Assembly: GCF_020085105.1 (NCBI RefSeq)
Contig: NC_058062.1
Span: 2,070,001 to 2,134,000 of the forward strand
DNA from: Siniperca chuatsi
Taxonomy: Eukaryota; Chordata; Actinopteri; Centrarchiformes; Sinipercidae
Reading direction: 5' to 3'
DNA: 64,000 nucleotides
The notes under the pieces were generated by a model. It saw only the letters and a program-made list of their open reading frames with translations, did no database searches and was not told the origin of the DNA. Below are positions 1-40,584 of this stretch, in pieces; within the stretch, counting starts at the first letter, position 1, and each line of letters starts with the position of its first letter. Both the position numbers and the translations under genes were made by a program.

Positions 1-497
1 ACATGTAATTTGGTTCAGACAATCATGGTTCCCAGAGGATGAATCCTAATTTGACTTTAGGGATCGCCTTACTTTTCCTCTAACAGCACCAGCAGGTCAA
101 AGTTTATCCTTAAAGTTTAACTTATCCTGTGCAATATCTCAACATCTACGAGATGAACCAACATTCATGTTCCCCAGAGGACAGTTCTTAATAACTCAGG
201 TGATCCTCTGTCCAATACTTTAATAAACTTCTAATGTTTATGACCAAATATCTGCAAAACTAATGACACTAGCCTCAGCTGTACTTTGTGTGTAGTGCTG
301 ATTAGCAAATGCTAGCTTGCTAATATGCTAAACTAAGATAGTAAACCTAGTAAACATTATACCTGCTAAACATCAGCATGTTAGCATTATCATTTTGAGC
401 ATGGTAACATCCTGATGTTAGCGTTTAGCTCAAAGCACCACTGAGCTTAAATACAGCCTCGCAGAGCTGCTAGCATGGCTGCAGACTCTTAGTCCTG
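1..497. repeat. Dispersed teleost repeat
   Basis: AT-rich interspersed sequence with the recurrent 'gctagc / tgctaa / catgttagcat' phrasing and the phrase 'cctctaacagcaccagcagg', typical of an abundant teleost repeat. Related phrases recur near 2700 and 45,400. It lies in the intron downstream of the protease exon at 598-769, and I see no exon in it. Family assignment is from memory. Confidence 0.5.
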
Positions 498-597
498 TTC
501 CTATTTTGTAAAGAGTGTTTAAAAACATTTCTTTCTGTTCTCAAACATTAAACAGACTGGAATTATACCATCCATGACATCACTCCAGGTGTCTCAC

Positions 598-9597
<9,000 letters not shown>

Positions 9598-9650
9598 AAC
9601 TGTGAATCCATAACATCAACAGCTCTGCGACGGCATAATATATCCTTCTC

Positions 9651-9684
9651 TTCCCCTCCCTCCCTCCCTCCCTCCCTCTCTCTC
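9651..9684 (+). repeat. (CCCT)n simple repeat
   Basis: Pyrimidine-only run of tccc units followed by tctctctc, about 55-90 bp upstream of the protease start codon. It could lie in the 5' UTR or core promoter. Confidence 0.9.
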
Positions 9685-9766
9685 GGTCTACCTCCAACAC
9701 AAACACACCTCTCACTATTGCTCTGACAAACGTTGTTGTCTAACGACACACCCAACACCTCACTGC

Positions 9767-9793
9767 ATATCACCTGTTTTTTACAGGTGATAT
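9767..9793. other. Perfect 11-bp hairpin upstream of the protease
   Basis: ATATCACCTGT and ACAGGTGATAT flank a five-T loop. It lies about 170 bp upstream of the protease start codon. The inner CACCTG is an E-box. Function unknown. Confidence 0.75.
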
Positions 9794-9794
9794 C

Positions 9795-10574
9795 AGAAGT
9801 ACTTACTTAGGTACAATATTGGGGTGCTTTACTTGAGTATTTCCATTTCATGCTATCTTATAGCCTACTTCTACTCCAAATCTACTACATTTTAGAGGGA
9901 AATGTGTTTTTTACATTTATTCAACAACTGTAGTAACTAGTAACTTTTTTAGATAAAGCCTTTACGTATAAAATACAATGCATTGTTAACCTTTTTGTCT
10001 AGTTGTGCTTCCTCATCACGTTTCAGATGTCTGAGTTGTAATCAGTTCCATCAAAGAGACATTTCTCCTCTAAGCTTCTCACATGGTTTCGTTTGTTTGA
10101 GAGTTCGAATGATCCACTTTTTTAAAATGTCAAATATTGGAGAAAACTGAAAACACGTTTTTGTATCAGGACTTTGTTTCTTCTTCTTTCCTCTCCCATC
10201 AATCATCTCACGACCCTCAGATTTATCGTGACCCTTTGGAGGGGCCCGACCCCTAGGTTGGGAACCACTGGACTAAACAAGCTAACAGTATTTAAAGCAG
10301 TTAAAACTAGCTCCACCTCGAGCAGCTACAGCAGTAAAACGCTGCTCTAACGTTGATGCTTCAGTATTAATAATCTAATAATGTCAGACAGAATCAGAAT
10401 CAGTCACAGGAGACGTTTTACTGCAGAACCAATACTTTTACTGCTGATACTTTAAGTACATTTAACTGACTTTTACTAGGATTTTGAATGAAGGACTCGT
10501 ACTTGTAATGGAAAACATTACTGTATTAGTACTTTTACTTAAGTAAAGAATCTACACACTTCTTCCACCACTGT
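9795..10574 (-). mobile_element. Fish MITE-like repeat with CAGTGGTGGAAG end
   Basis: The right end reads, on the minus strand, cagtggtggaagaagtgtg then a tacttaagtaaaagtac block. The same end and block occur in the element at 40,585-41,013. The left end near 9,795 is only approximate, and a second family's end (about 10,180-10,270) lies inside. No coding potential. Confidence 0.45.
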
Positions 10575-10575
10575 T

Positions 10576-12334
10576 TAAACCCCCTGAGGAGTTCAGACAG
10601 TGAAGTCAGTGCTTCAGTGCTTGCAGTTAGCGCACGTATCTTTAAGGCTGAGTCCTTACCGCAGCGGCACGGGTTCACTTCCAACCACTGCTTCATTTTC
10701 AAATCAATCAGTGAGTCAGACACGATGAACTGAAACCACAGACTGCCTTAAGGAAAGAAAGCAATCTGAAAAACAAAAGATTATTTGGAAACCAGCAGGA
10801 ATGTGAAGTAAACATGTAATGATTGGAGTCAAATCTGCAAAAACACAACACGGTTTGGTCCTTTTAACTGTTAAATCAATTCAATAAAAATGTTGGATGT
10901 TTTTGTTCTGTTCAGGCTTACAAGTTCACGACCTGGAGTAAACCTGGGGAGGAGGGAGGCCAAGGGGCTTGGAGAAAGTCCTCTCCATTACGGACAAAAT
11001 GAATGCAGCGTAATCAAAAACGAGACGAAGCAAACACGAACAACAAGAGCAGGTAAACAAATCGGAATACAAAACAAAAGGATGAAGAGAAAGAAACTTA
11101 ATTAAAGGTGTAAAATGTCAGAAGTGAAAGACATTAAAGGAACAAAATGTAAAGCAAAGGGCAGCCCCACCCAATACTAAACAAACTGCAGGAATTACAC
11201 CTGCTGTCACTCCAAAACTGAGTACAGTAAACTAAATACAGTGACTAACGCTGATACAATACTTACATGTGCACTAAGAGAGTAACTGTAATAATTAGCT
11301 GTAATAATTCCTCCTGTTCACAGTCAAAACAACTGGATATTTTCCAAAGTTACAGTCTTTTCACAACAATGTGTTTCCATCCGACCACTGCAGCTCGAGG
11401 AAACACTGTATGTGGAAACACAAAGAGGGAATTTTCATTTTGGCAGAGCTTCTCTTGACTAGCTGACGCCTCATATCAGCTTCACATAAACTTTAGAAAC
11501 CATGTTGAACCTATTGTTTAAAGGTTTGTAAACGCAGCAGGAAAACAGGCCGATATCGGATGAGAAACACACAACATAAGGTCAAGATGGACGTGAAGAA
11601 GCTCAGAAACGCCTGACAGGACCAGACTTTAAACCCTGCACACGGACGTCTCTAACCACGAAGCTCTTGTTTCTTCCACAGGATAGCGTCATGAGGAAAT
11701 ATACACCACAGATCTGTTCTTGTAGGTGACGCAGAGCGGCTGCATGAAGCTGATTCACCTTTTAACTCCATCCATCTACACTGACAGCTGGACGGAGGCA
11801 CCGAGGAGTCCTGCCTGCTCATGAACTGGTTAAACTGCCTCCGACGTCCTGTGAACAAACGCCATTTTCACTTCCATCAGATAGTGAATGTTTTGGAACA
11901 AGAGGAACCAGTCAACAGTGTCAACAGCAACAATCTCCTCTTGTCAGCACCATGAAGGCCAAACGTCATTAATTGAAATCTCTGTGCTTCTCAGCTGAGC
12001 TTTTCAGAAGGCTCCCATCTTTATTTCAAACTCAAACGAGTTTAACCCAGAAGTGTCCAGAAGTAGGAAACATGTCAGGCTGAATGAGAGGGATGTGTGT
12101 ATTTTGACACACAAAACAGTGACTGTACAAAGTCTTTCCGCTCTCCCCTGGACGTTTTCATGTTTTATTGTTTTAAACAACAAAAGCCTTCAGCCAGCTG
12201 ACTTCAGAGTCTCCCACGTACTTCAATGATCGCGCCCACTGCGACTGCTTTCATTTCATTTCATCCCTTCTCCGAGGGATGTTCAGGGACTCTGACTCGT
12301 GCTTTTTAATCACCTTCTCACACAGTTGCTCGCA
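10576..12334. other. Intergenic, no gene seen
   Basis: Only short ORFs without splice support on either strand, and no recognisable protein family or repeat end. Confidence 0.6.
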
Positions 12335-12990
12335 GTGATTCCCAACCAGGGGTACTTGTACTCCAGGTGGTACTTAAAAAGATTGTAGAGTAGCTTGACT
12401 ACTTTGAAAAAACAGAAGTTATAATTTGATATATCCACACATTGAGTCAGCTGTAACACCTAAACACATGTTGCCATTGAGAGTGTGTGAAAACTAGTTA
12501 GCAAGCAATGGTTTAAGTTAGCTAAAAGCAATAAATAAATGGTTGAAATAGTAAGCTACGTAACAAATAAAATGGTTGAATTATGCATGGAAGGACCAGG
12601 AGGGTCCCTGGGTTAGCTGGAGGAAAGCCAGACCCCTGTCACACACATAAGCTGGGTCTCCCTTTGTCTCAGTGCAGATCCTGGGTCTGACCCCGCATGT
12701 AATAAACCAGCCTTAACTAAGAACCGACTTGTGGTCTGACTGATTTCAGCTTCACTGGATCCAAAATAAAAGAATCTCCCATTCAAAAGAGTTAGCTGAA
12801 TGTAATGGGTGCACAGTTAAACAGCTCAGAGTAATGGATAAATGGTTGAAATAGGCTAAACGTAATGGATAAATCCTTAAAACATAGCTCAAAGTAATGG
12901 ATACGATAGTTAGATAATGGATAAATAGTTAAAAAGCTGAAAGTAAATGGTTGAAATAGCTAAAAATGAAGGATAAATGACTGAAACGTC
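12335..12990. repeat. Degenerate tandem and dispersed repeat block
   Basis: Begins with cagtgattcccaacc, a transposon-type end. From about 12,510 there are at least eight diverged copies of 'aatggataaatggttgaaat'. They are interrupted at about 12,597-12,770 by a different, more GC-rich segment that includes aataaaccagccttaac and could be an old LTR piece; this is not established. Confidence 0.5.
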
Positions 12991-13516
12991 CAGTTTCTGC
13001 TTCAGCTGTAGCCACGAACAGCACGGTACATCAGACAGCAAAAGGTTGGCGAGCACCGACTCGTTCCTTTCTTCAAGGTATACTGACTCGCTGAACGTCG
13101 GACCTTACAGATACAGGCGCATTCATACCGCAATCAGCTGAAACCCTTTAAACGCAGCCAGGTGAGCTTCACTTAACTCATAATGTGACTTCTAAAAGCC
13201 ACTGGCTGCACCAGTGATGATTCAGGTGTAAAGGGGAGGAATACTTGTGCAAACATGTATTTTGTGTTTTATGTTTGTAATTAATTTGATCTGTTTTCAC
13301 TTTGACATTAAAGTTCTGCTGATCAGCGTAAAAAACCCCAAAACACATTAAATCTACTTTAATTCAATAATTCAATTTAAAAAACATGAAAACTTCCAAG
13401 AGAGGCAATACTTTTTAAAGGCCCTGTATTTAATACTATATATTAGTTTCATTTGATGTAACAGTACAGTCATTAAAATGCATAACAGGTAAAATATAGT
13501 TGTAAATTAATTTTTG

Positions 13517-13555
13517 CACACATACACACATATATATATATATACACACACACAC

Positions 13556-13623
<68 letters not shown>

Positions 13624-13728
13624 CACATATATATATATATATATATAACACATATATATATATATATATATAACACATATATATATATATATATATATAA
13701 CATATATATATATATATATATATATAAC
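13517..13728. repeat. Large compound (CA)n/(TA)n microsatellite
   Basis: About 210 bp of alternating purine/pyrimidine. The right half has a higher-order period in which 'taacacatat' interrupts the TA runs four times. It gives meaningless Tyr/Ile open frames. Confidence 0.95.
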
Positions 13729-16700
13729 ATGTGTTGAACGTAGCGGTTAAGGGGATTTTTGTGTTTTTCCAGTATCACATACCTTTTCACATGGCAAACT
13801 GGATCTGCCAGTTAGAGACCACAACATTCAGACACACTGACCTCATCGAAGAAGACTTCACTGACAGTAAAATACAGGTCTACCTACTGGAAATGTGCAG
13901 GTATGCAGAAGTACAGTCATGTTGAAAAAGCTCTGCACGGCACCGGGAAACGAACCCCGAGCCGGATAAACCAGTGAGACGACCAGAAATCTGAGCGAAA
14001 ACAGCAGTGCACTGTCAGTATGTTGTTAAAGGCCTTACATGCGCGCATTTGGATCCACCATTGACACACAGAAGCTGTTTTATCAGGAGACAAAAACAAA
14101 CTGTTACAACACAAATTCAAACAAACCCCACATACAGAAACCAAACAGCGTGAACACAGAGCTGATGTGATTTACCAAAAAGCTCAATATGCATTTTAGC
14201 ATAATCAACTCCAATTTAATTCCAATCTGGCTTTTTATGTTGACCTTGGAGTTCGGCTTTTATCCTTCAGTTGAAGCTGGGGTCGGCTGGCTGCAGACCT
14301 TAAACTTCTTAATAATAATAATAACTGTTGTCACAGGAACATCACGCCGCTTGGAGATGGTCTTCACCGTTACCCTGCTTTATTATTTCCTCTCTGATCT
14401 CCGCACACAGCTCTCTCTGGTCCACGTTCAGTGTGGCGCACACGATGACACCAAACAGCTCAGTGACCATTTTCTCCATTTAAATAGACCGAATGACTGA
14501 TTACAAGACTGGAGGCACGTGTGATGCTACATAAACAAACTAATCAGTTTGAAATATCACTATAATCCAAATATTTATTATCTTTTCTAAGGAGTACCTA
14601 CAAATATGTCCAGGCCATTTTAGAATATCTTTAAAGAATAAACAATAATTCATCTAATTTCACTGCGTATCTGCTTTATTCTTTGACATACCAAAGGCAT
14701 GCAAGTATACATGAAACAGCTTTGAATTTCATCACTTTTTCAGGGGGAATGAAGCGTTACGTCAGAGCTGTAAGGGTATATTTGAGCATGTCTGTATAAA
14801 CTGTATACAGTATATAAATATATATATATAGAACAGATAAAAGCTGAAAATCCTTAATATCCACTCTACTAGGTGTCAGAACATTAGTCCAACTGAATAC
14901 ATTCATAATTGCAGCATTGTGGTAAGGATTACTCACTCACACTGCCCGAGGCCCAAATGCAACGAGCAGCCGTCGGCCGTCAAACTGGCTTGTCAAGTGT
15001 TTGATATCGATGATCAGTGATCAGTGCTGGTATCCTGGATTCATGTTTGCTGCTTGTGTGCGGTCATGGAGAAACATGCAAATTCTGTCTGTGTGGAGTT
15101 TGGAGTTTGCATGTTTTCCATGTTTCGCCTGATGAAACGTTGAAGAGTATGATGGAGACTGACGGGGCACTGAGCTCGGGGGCTAGACATACAATAACTG
15201 AGGACCAACAAATGTCATTTCAGTTCATTACAAGTAGGCTGCAGTAGCTTATTGTTCTGTCATAGCTCTCTATAAAAGCCTAAACCTGGAAAAAATGAAT
15301 TTGTTCCTTTCAGTGAATACTTTTTATAGTAATGCAATCATCCAAAACACATGGGGGAGATCATGTTTGATTATATTAGCACGGTTTTACGTTCACCTGA
15401 ACTTATACCAATAAAACAGAAGACCAGAGGTGCTTCCTTTTTCTTCTTTTACTCGTGTGCAGCCACGAGACATAATGGCGAGGCTCTGAAGGGCCAGATT
15501 CCTTCCGAAAACCACTCGGCAAACCCGGTCCTGGCTGATACGTATGTTACATTTACTGAGGTAAAGTGTCAACTGTGGTCTAGATGCAGATGTGTGTGTG
15601 TTATTTTAACTGAAAAAATGAAAGAAATTCGTCTTCAAGAGGAAATAAAAATAACTTGAGCTACGTTTATACCGATTTTGCTTGTTCAAGGCTCTGATTG
15701 GGCTGTTTGGTGTCAGTCAAGTCTGGCAAACACTGCAGCTCAGCAGAAAAATATCAAATGAATATACAGCTGGATCCCAGTTCAGGAAAGGATGCAGCCT
15801 CAGACTGAACCTGCTCCACCTTCGCAAATTAATCTGGCTTTGAAAACACACAATACTAGTTTGCAGGATCAGTTCTTGTTGGTTTGGGTCTTTTCAGGGG
15901 GTTCGATGACAATGAGAGACACCCGTCAATCCAGTTAACTCTTATTACATACTTTAAAATGTATATTTCAGATGAAACAGCTTTTACAGTCACATGAGGA
16001 GGACAGAAAATGGCCACTGAGACCATAACAAAGTGGAGGAAAATGACAGACTTTGAGTTTCTACGAGATATTCCTCTTGGATCCAGCTTCTAGTGGCCAC
16101 TAGAGGAGCTGCAGCCAAAAATTCAGCCAAAAATAAAAAATGTCAGCCTTCAAAACCCTGACAGAAACCCTGTAATGTGGTTTTAAAGGCTTATTTTTAT
16201 TTTTTGGTATTAAAACTGCAAATAGCTAATTTATGTGCTGTAATTAAACACCTTCTAAATGTAACCCCTTAACTAAAAAGTGGATTTAGATGTTCTTCAT
16301 CGGGGCAACAGCTGTGCCCACTTGTTTACCTGAGAGAAATAATACCTGATGAACTTGTTCAAATGGTGCCACAAGATCTGATAAATGTAGTCGTGCTAAA
16401 AAAAGTCAGCCTGCATTTTTTTTCTTGCTCTGGAAATTGTCAACATGCTTCTTAAGAAGTTTGTTTAATTAAAATTGGACTAAAACGTAGCAGTAGGCAT
16501 GACGTGCTAAATTCCATTCATACTGAATGAAGTGGTTAGGACACTTTAATGTTGTAACTTAAAAGCAGTGTCATCTGTGAATTTGACCAGTGTGCCAAGT
16601 TTGAACAGGAGTAGCAGTAAATTAAACAAGTCAATCAAAAAGTAAACTCAGATAAACCGTATGCTGGCGAGAAGGAAACAGTGCCACAGCCACAGATGGA

Positions 16701-17010
16701 GGTGAATCATCTAAAAAGACTTTGAGGATTATGAAGACTTAAACTCACCTAGTTTTCAGAGCCAACAACCTTTCAAAACTACCCTGAGCTTTACACAAAC
16801 TGACGTATTAAGCATGGGTATTTAGATGCTTGACAGCTGATATTATGGGAAACAATACTCAGTCAAGTAATAACCGACTGTTCTTAGCTGCCGTGTCTCC
16901 TTTTAACCCTGCCCACAGGTTCTGACATCTGAGCTCCATCAGAAACTTTCTGTACGACCGAAAGTTCGAAAGCTGCACAAAAACAAGTCAGTAAGAACCA
17001 CAGATGCATT
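13729..17010. other. Intergenic, no gene supported
   Basis: Short ORFs only, plus a small TA run near 14,815-14,830. I found no exon with paired splice sites and a recognisable product. Confidence 0.55.
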
Positions 17011-17011
17011 G

Positions 17012-17040
17012 TTTGGTTTTATCAACACTTTAATTTGAAA
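17012..17040 (-). terminator. fus: Candidate fus 3' end (ATTAAA-type poly(A) signal)
   Basis: On the minus strand, caaattaaagtgttgataaa contains the variant signal ATTAAA about 2.4 kb beyond the fus stop. Other minus-strand AATAAA motifs occur near 18,727 and 18,750, so the true cleavage site is undecided. Confidence 0.25.
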
Positions 17041-17695
17041 ACCAGCACATGCACAGTACAAAAACAACTCAAAAATAATAAATATACTAGTAAGAGTTCT
17101 GTCTCAACAAAAACATCTTAAATGCATCTGCAGACATGAGGCCTCATTTACAAAAGTGGATTTTACTTGATCATAATCTTAAAATCCTCTCCTATGACAC
17201 TGGTATTCAGTTTGGCAGGTGTGATGGCGGCACGAGTCTGATTCGTTTTTGACAAGTGACTATTGCTACACCGAATTCCCAGACCGTAATGTTTACTTTA
17301 CACCTGTTGAACTTGAAGGAGCGGCTTTAGTTCAGTTTCTGCTGACAAACACAAAAGAAAACAGATATTGGGCCTCACGCAAGAACATTTCTGTATTTTT
17401 ATGCTAAACCTGCATTTCTCTGACATTTCCTCGTAAGTTCCGAGTCTGATTCACCGAACTCTCTCACTGCACAAATGTGATGAATGCCATCTCTTCAGGT
17501 GCTGCATCTGTGAGATGTGATCATCAGCATAATCGAAACCCCCAAATTGCTATAAAAGACGAACTGTTTCATTTGTTCATGGTTTGACATGAAGTTAGAC
17601 GGTGAAACAAAGTTTTGCTAGAGCAACGTGGTCCATAACTTAGAGGGGACTTAAAAGTCACGGAGAAGGATGACTGAACACGGTAGGTGCTGTTG

Positions 17696-17983
17696 CTAGA
17701 ACTGCAACGATTAGTCGATTAATTGATTAGTCGATCAACAGAAAATGACAACAAAAGATTTGATGGTTCCAGGATCTCGAATATGAGAATTTGATGATTT
17801 TCCTCGTTTTAAATGAAAGCAAATTGAATATCTTTGGGTTTTGAACTGTTGGTCAGATAAAACAAGACAATTGTGACGGGCCGTTTATCGGTTTTCTGGA
17901 CCGAACGATTAATCGATGAACGTAGAAAATAATCTGCAGATTTATCAATGATGAAAATAATTGTTAGCTGCTGCCCTAAATGT
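17696..17983 (-). mobile_element. hAT-like MITE
   Basis: The left end tagaactgcaacgattagtc and the right end, reversed as tagggcagcagctaac, are diverged terminal inverted repeats of the teleost TAGGGCTGCAAC type. The flanking 8 bp (gctgttgc / aatgttac) match at 5 positions, consistent with an old target duplication. It sits in the presumed fus 3' UTR or downstream flank. Confidence 0.55.
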
Positions 17984-19474
17984 TACTCAGTACAACGGAG
18001 GGAGTTTAGAGAATTTTCCTAACAACTACTGAACTGTCTACGTTTCCAAAATATTTCAATTAAATCCCCCCAAAAACGTATGCTAATGCCTTCATACATG
18101 ACACGTAGGACGGGCATGGACCCCTCGTGAGTTTCGTTGGTACCTCGGGGGAAATTTTAAGTACCAGAAAATTGATGAATGCGACAAACTCATACTAACC
18201 CGTTTGTAAGATTGGTTCTTGCATGAGGCTTGTGTTGGACCTACACCCCTAACTGTTAAGCTGTTGAGTTGTTCCCTTGTGATCTGACACAAGCAGCAGT
18301 TTGATTAAAGATGAAGAGTATTTTCACATCAAAGTCATTTTCTACAAATAACTTCTTGATTTTGAGATACAACTTAAAATGATTTTTTAAATAAGTATAC
18401 TATTATAATACTTATTTCCACAGCTTGGGCAATCATTTCTTCAGTAGCTAGACATTTTCAAAGGAGTGTAATAGTGAAAACAACACGAGCCATCAGACAG
18501 GTTTCCCCAGGTTGCTAAATCTCAAAGTAAAAACAAAGATAAAGGTACTCACAGTGTAAAACCATCCATTACACTGTAGATCTGTGCTCTGTTAAGGACA
18601 GCAGGTCAAAGTTTAAACATGATGCAGTTCTGATGTTAACAGCGACAGTTTGGGTGGAAAAAAATTACCGTTCACCTTTGTTTTCACTTCCGAACTAGAA
18701 TGACAGCTTATCCATAATCTTATACATTTATTTTAGTGATAAATTTGTTTATTAAATGTTTAATTTGCATGTGGATACGCAACAAAATACACATGTGAAC
18801 TATAGGGAAAAGTGCCAGATTTGTTTCATTCATGCAAGTGCAGCAGTTCATGAGAAAATAATAATGTTGACTAAACATTCGCCATCACAATCCCAATGTT
18901 AAGAATTCCCTTAATGAATCCACGCCAAAAACGAAACACTCGTTCCTTGGCCCAAATCTCTATTAAATTTCATTTCAACGTGGTGGAAATGAGATTCAAA
19001 ACATCCTCACTGCACAAGTAATGAGTAGTTTGGATACTATTGGACTTGTTTGAAACATTTCTGATTGCTCGTGTTAAGTTATAGAGCTGTTTCCAGTGAT
19101 GATGCTGGTGAGTAAAATATCACAATCATTAGGACCAAATATATGAACTCAGGTTGTAAAAAAAAAAAAAAAACACACACAAAGGGGAATTTTCTTTTTC
19201 TTAAGATGGAATTTGATCCTAAGATAGTTTTTCTAAATGAGGCCCCACTGAGCAGAAGGAGGGAGTGTGGATCGACGTGAACGAAGTGAGTGACATGAAC
19301 AAAAGCAAACACAAAAAACAGCGATAGTCACATTTTTCTACACACTGAATAGTCAAAGTTAACGGAGTTATAGAAAAGGTGGAAGGTGTGGGCTGGGCCC
19401 AGTGTGGACGAGGGTCCACACACTGGTCTTCATACCGAGGTGGGAGGGGGAGAGTTTGTCCGTGGTTTGATGAT

Positions 19475-38290
<18,816 letters not shown>

Positions 38291-38439
38291 TTCGATTTCT
38301 CTCCCCACCAGCGCGTTGTTTACGGACCGACTGAACCGAGGATGACCAAGATGAAGATGGATGCACGGACACCGGGGCTCCGCTCTCGGTCCACTCCTGC
38401 AGTTCCTCCTGCGGCCGCGGGGGGGCGGGCAGCAGCGTC
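38291..38439 (-). promoter_or_regulatory. fus: fus 5' UTR and core promoter (GC-rich)
   Basis: Between the fus start codon and the 3' end of a LINE lie about 150 bp that include a NotI-like gcggccgc and a GC-box (ggggcggg at 38,422-38,429). No TATA box is evident, as expected for a housekeeping gene. The transcription start is not determined. Confidence 0.5.
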
Positions 38440-39740
38440 TTTTCTTCTTCTTCTTTTCCTTTCGGCTGTTCCCTTTCAGGGGTCGCCACAGCGAATCATG
38501 TGCCTCCATCTAACCCTGTCCTCTGCATCCTCTTCACTCACACCAATTAGCTTCATGTCCTCTCTCACTACATCCATAAATCTCCTCTTTGGTCTTCCTC
38601 TAGACCTCCTGCCTGGCAGCTCCAACCTCAGCATCCTTCTACCAATATATTCACAGTCTCTCCTCTGAACACGTCCAAACCACCTCGATCTGGCCTCTCT
38701 GACTTTATCTCCGAAACATCTAACATGAGCTGTCCCTCTGATGTCCTCGTTCCTGATCCTGTCCGTCCTCGTCACTCCCAAAGAGAACCTCAGCATCTTA
38801 AGCTCTGCTGCCTCCAGCTCTGCCTCTTGTCTTTTCTTCAGTGCCACTGTCTCTAAGCTGTACAACATCGCTGGTCTCACCGCCGTCTCCAACACCTTTC
38901 CTTTCATTCTTGCTGATACTCTTTTATCACACAACACACCTGACACTTTTCTCCACCCGTTCCAACCTGCTTGCACTCGCCTCTTCACCTCTTTTCCACA
39001 GCCTCCATTGCTCTGAACCGTTGACCCTAAGTACTTAAAGTCCTGCACCTTCTTCACCTCTGCTCCCTGTAACCTCACCGTCCCACCTGGGTCCCTCTCA
39101 TTGACGCACCTGTATTCTGTCTTACTGCAGCTAAGCTTCGTTCCTCTGTTTTCCAGAGCAGACCTCCATCTCTCTAGATTTTCCTCCACCTGCTCCCTGC
39201 TCTCACTACAAATCACAATGTCATCTGCAAACATCCTAGTCCATGGAGATTCCCGTCTAACCTCATCTGTCAGCCTGTCCATCACCAGAGCAAACAAGAA
39301 GGGGCTCAGAGCCGATCCTTGATGCAGACCCACCTCCACCTTGAACTCCTCTGTCACACCTACAGCACACCTCACCACGGTCATACAGCTCTCATACATG
39401 TCCTGCACCACTCTAACATACTTCTCTGCCACTCCAGACTTCCTCATACAATACCACAGCTCCTCTCTCGGCACCCTGTCATACACTTTCTCTAAACCTA
39501 CGAAGACACAATGCAACTCCCTATGACCTTCTCTGTACTTCTCCATCAGCATCCTCAAAGCAAATACTGCATCTGTTGTACTCTTTCTAGGCATGAAACC
39601 ATATTGCTGCTCACAAATGCTCACCTCTGCCCTTAGCCTAGCTTCCACTACTCTTTCCCACAACTTCACTGTATGGCTCATCAGCTTTATTCCTCTGTAG
39701 TTGCCACAGCTCTGCACATCTCCCTTGTGCTTAAAAACAA
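38440..39740 (-). mobile_element. RTE-like LINE, 5'-truncated reverse transcriptase with long open frame
   Basis: A 413-codon frame runs from 39,717 to 38,476 without a stop and continues upstream as KHKGDVQ before homology ends near 39,735. It covers RT motifs (YRGIKLMSH; YGFMPRKSTTDAVFALR; GLHQGSALSPFLFALVMD; MFADDIVICSES) and the C-terminal WFGRVQRRDCEYIGRRMLRL region. The endonuclease is missing. Motif A reads CVFVGLEKVYDR, where the family has FVDLEKAYD, so the catalytic Asp is lost. The 3' tail is a short (GAA)n run. Same orientation as fus and 150 bp from its start codon. Clade named from memory. Confidence 0.8.
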
Positions 39741-39930
39741 ATAATAAATATTAAATGTATATGGCACAATTCAGACATTAGACAGTTTCAGAGTGCTTTA
39801 TAGACACTTAAACTCCAAAAGGAATTGAAAATAAACTTTGAAAGAGAGAATAAAAGAAAATATGAACAAATATACAAATTCAGAAGCAATCTTGATACTG
39901 GGATCAAAATGAAAACAAAATAAAAGTGAT

Positions 39931-40246
39931 AAAAATTGAATGAAGGACTGAGTACAACTGGTCAGCACAGACTTTCAGGGTGCGTGGATCGTCACCATCA
40001 GGGCCTGCTGCCTTTTTAGGCGCCTTAACTGCTGTCGAACCCCATCAACATTAACAACAACACCTGGGCTACAGTCCTCAGGACTACTCTGTGCTAGAGA
40101 TGAGAGGATGCTCACGTGAGAAGCAAAAACCTCCCTTGACCTCCCTTGTTACCCAAGGTTTATTATTAGGGAACATTTTTATTCGTTTACAGGGAATGAC
40201 AGACTCGACACAGTTATTAATATAACAGGTGACTTTGTCAGAGATG
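39931..40246. repeat. Second copy of the LINE segment found in fus intron 4
   Basis: 39,931-40,000 equals 35,009-35,078 over 70 bp, and 40,142-40,246 equals 35,318-35,419 with a few differences, in the same orientation. The stretch between the two blocks differs (141 bp here, 239 bp there). Confidence 0.8.
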
Positions 40247-40584
40247 ATAAACAGAATATTAGACAGCAGCAGAGAAAATGGTTTTTAGCCTTTAAAGGCA
40301 GGCTGAAAACCCTCTGAACTAGAAAGCCTGAGTTGTCTGAGGAAAAGTGTGTTTGCTGAGCTGAAACATGGTGCTCATATAGAGTTCAGGGCTTCACGAT
40401 AACAATAAAACTTTATTCATATAGCAAATTTCATACAAAAAGATGCAACAGTATTGCGTCTTCTGTATTCTCTACAGAGGCAAAAAGTAGAAACATTAAA
40501 AACGGGGCAGAAAATATTTAGAAAGAGAAGTAAAAAAGACATTTAAAACCAAGACACTGGTAAAGCACAATATTTGCAGCAATG

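Noticed and set aside
12597..12770. Possible solo LTR
   Set aside because: There is an AATAAA and a plausible R/U5-like end, but no TG…CA ends or target duplication could be shown.
13473..13790. 105-codon frame rich in YIYIYI
   Set aside because: It is produced by the TA/CA microsatellite and has no other support.
13731..13925. Possible exon with acceptor tttttccag
   Set aside because: No matching donor, partner exon or recognisable protein; it begins in the microsatellite.
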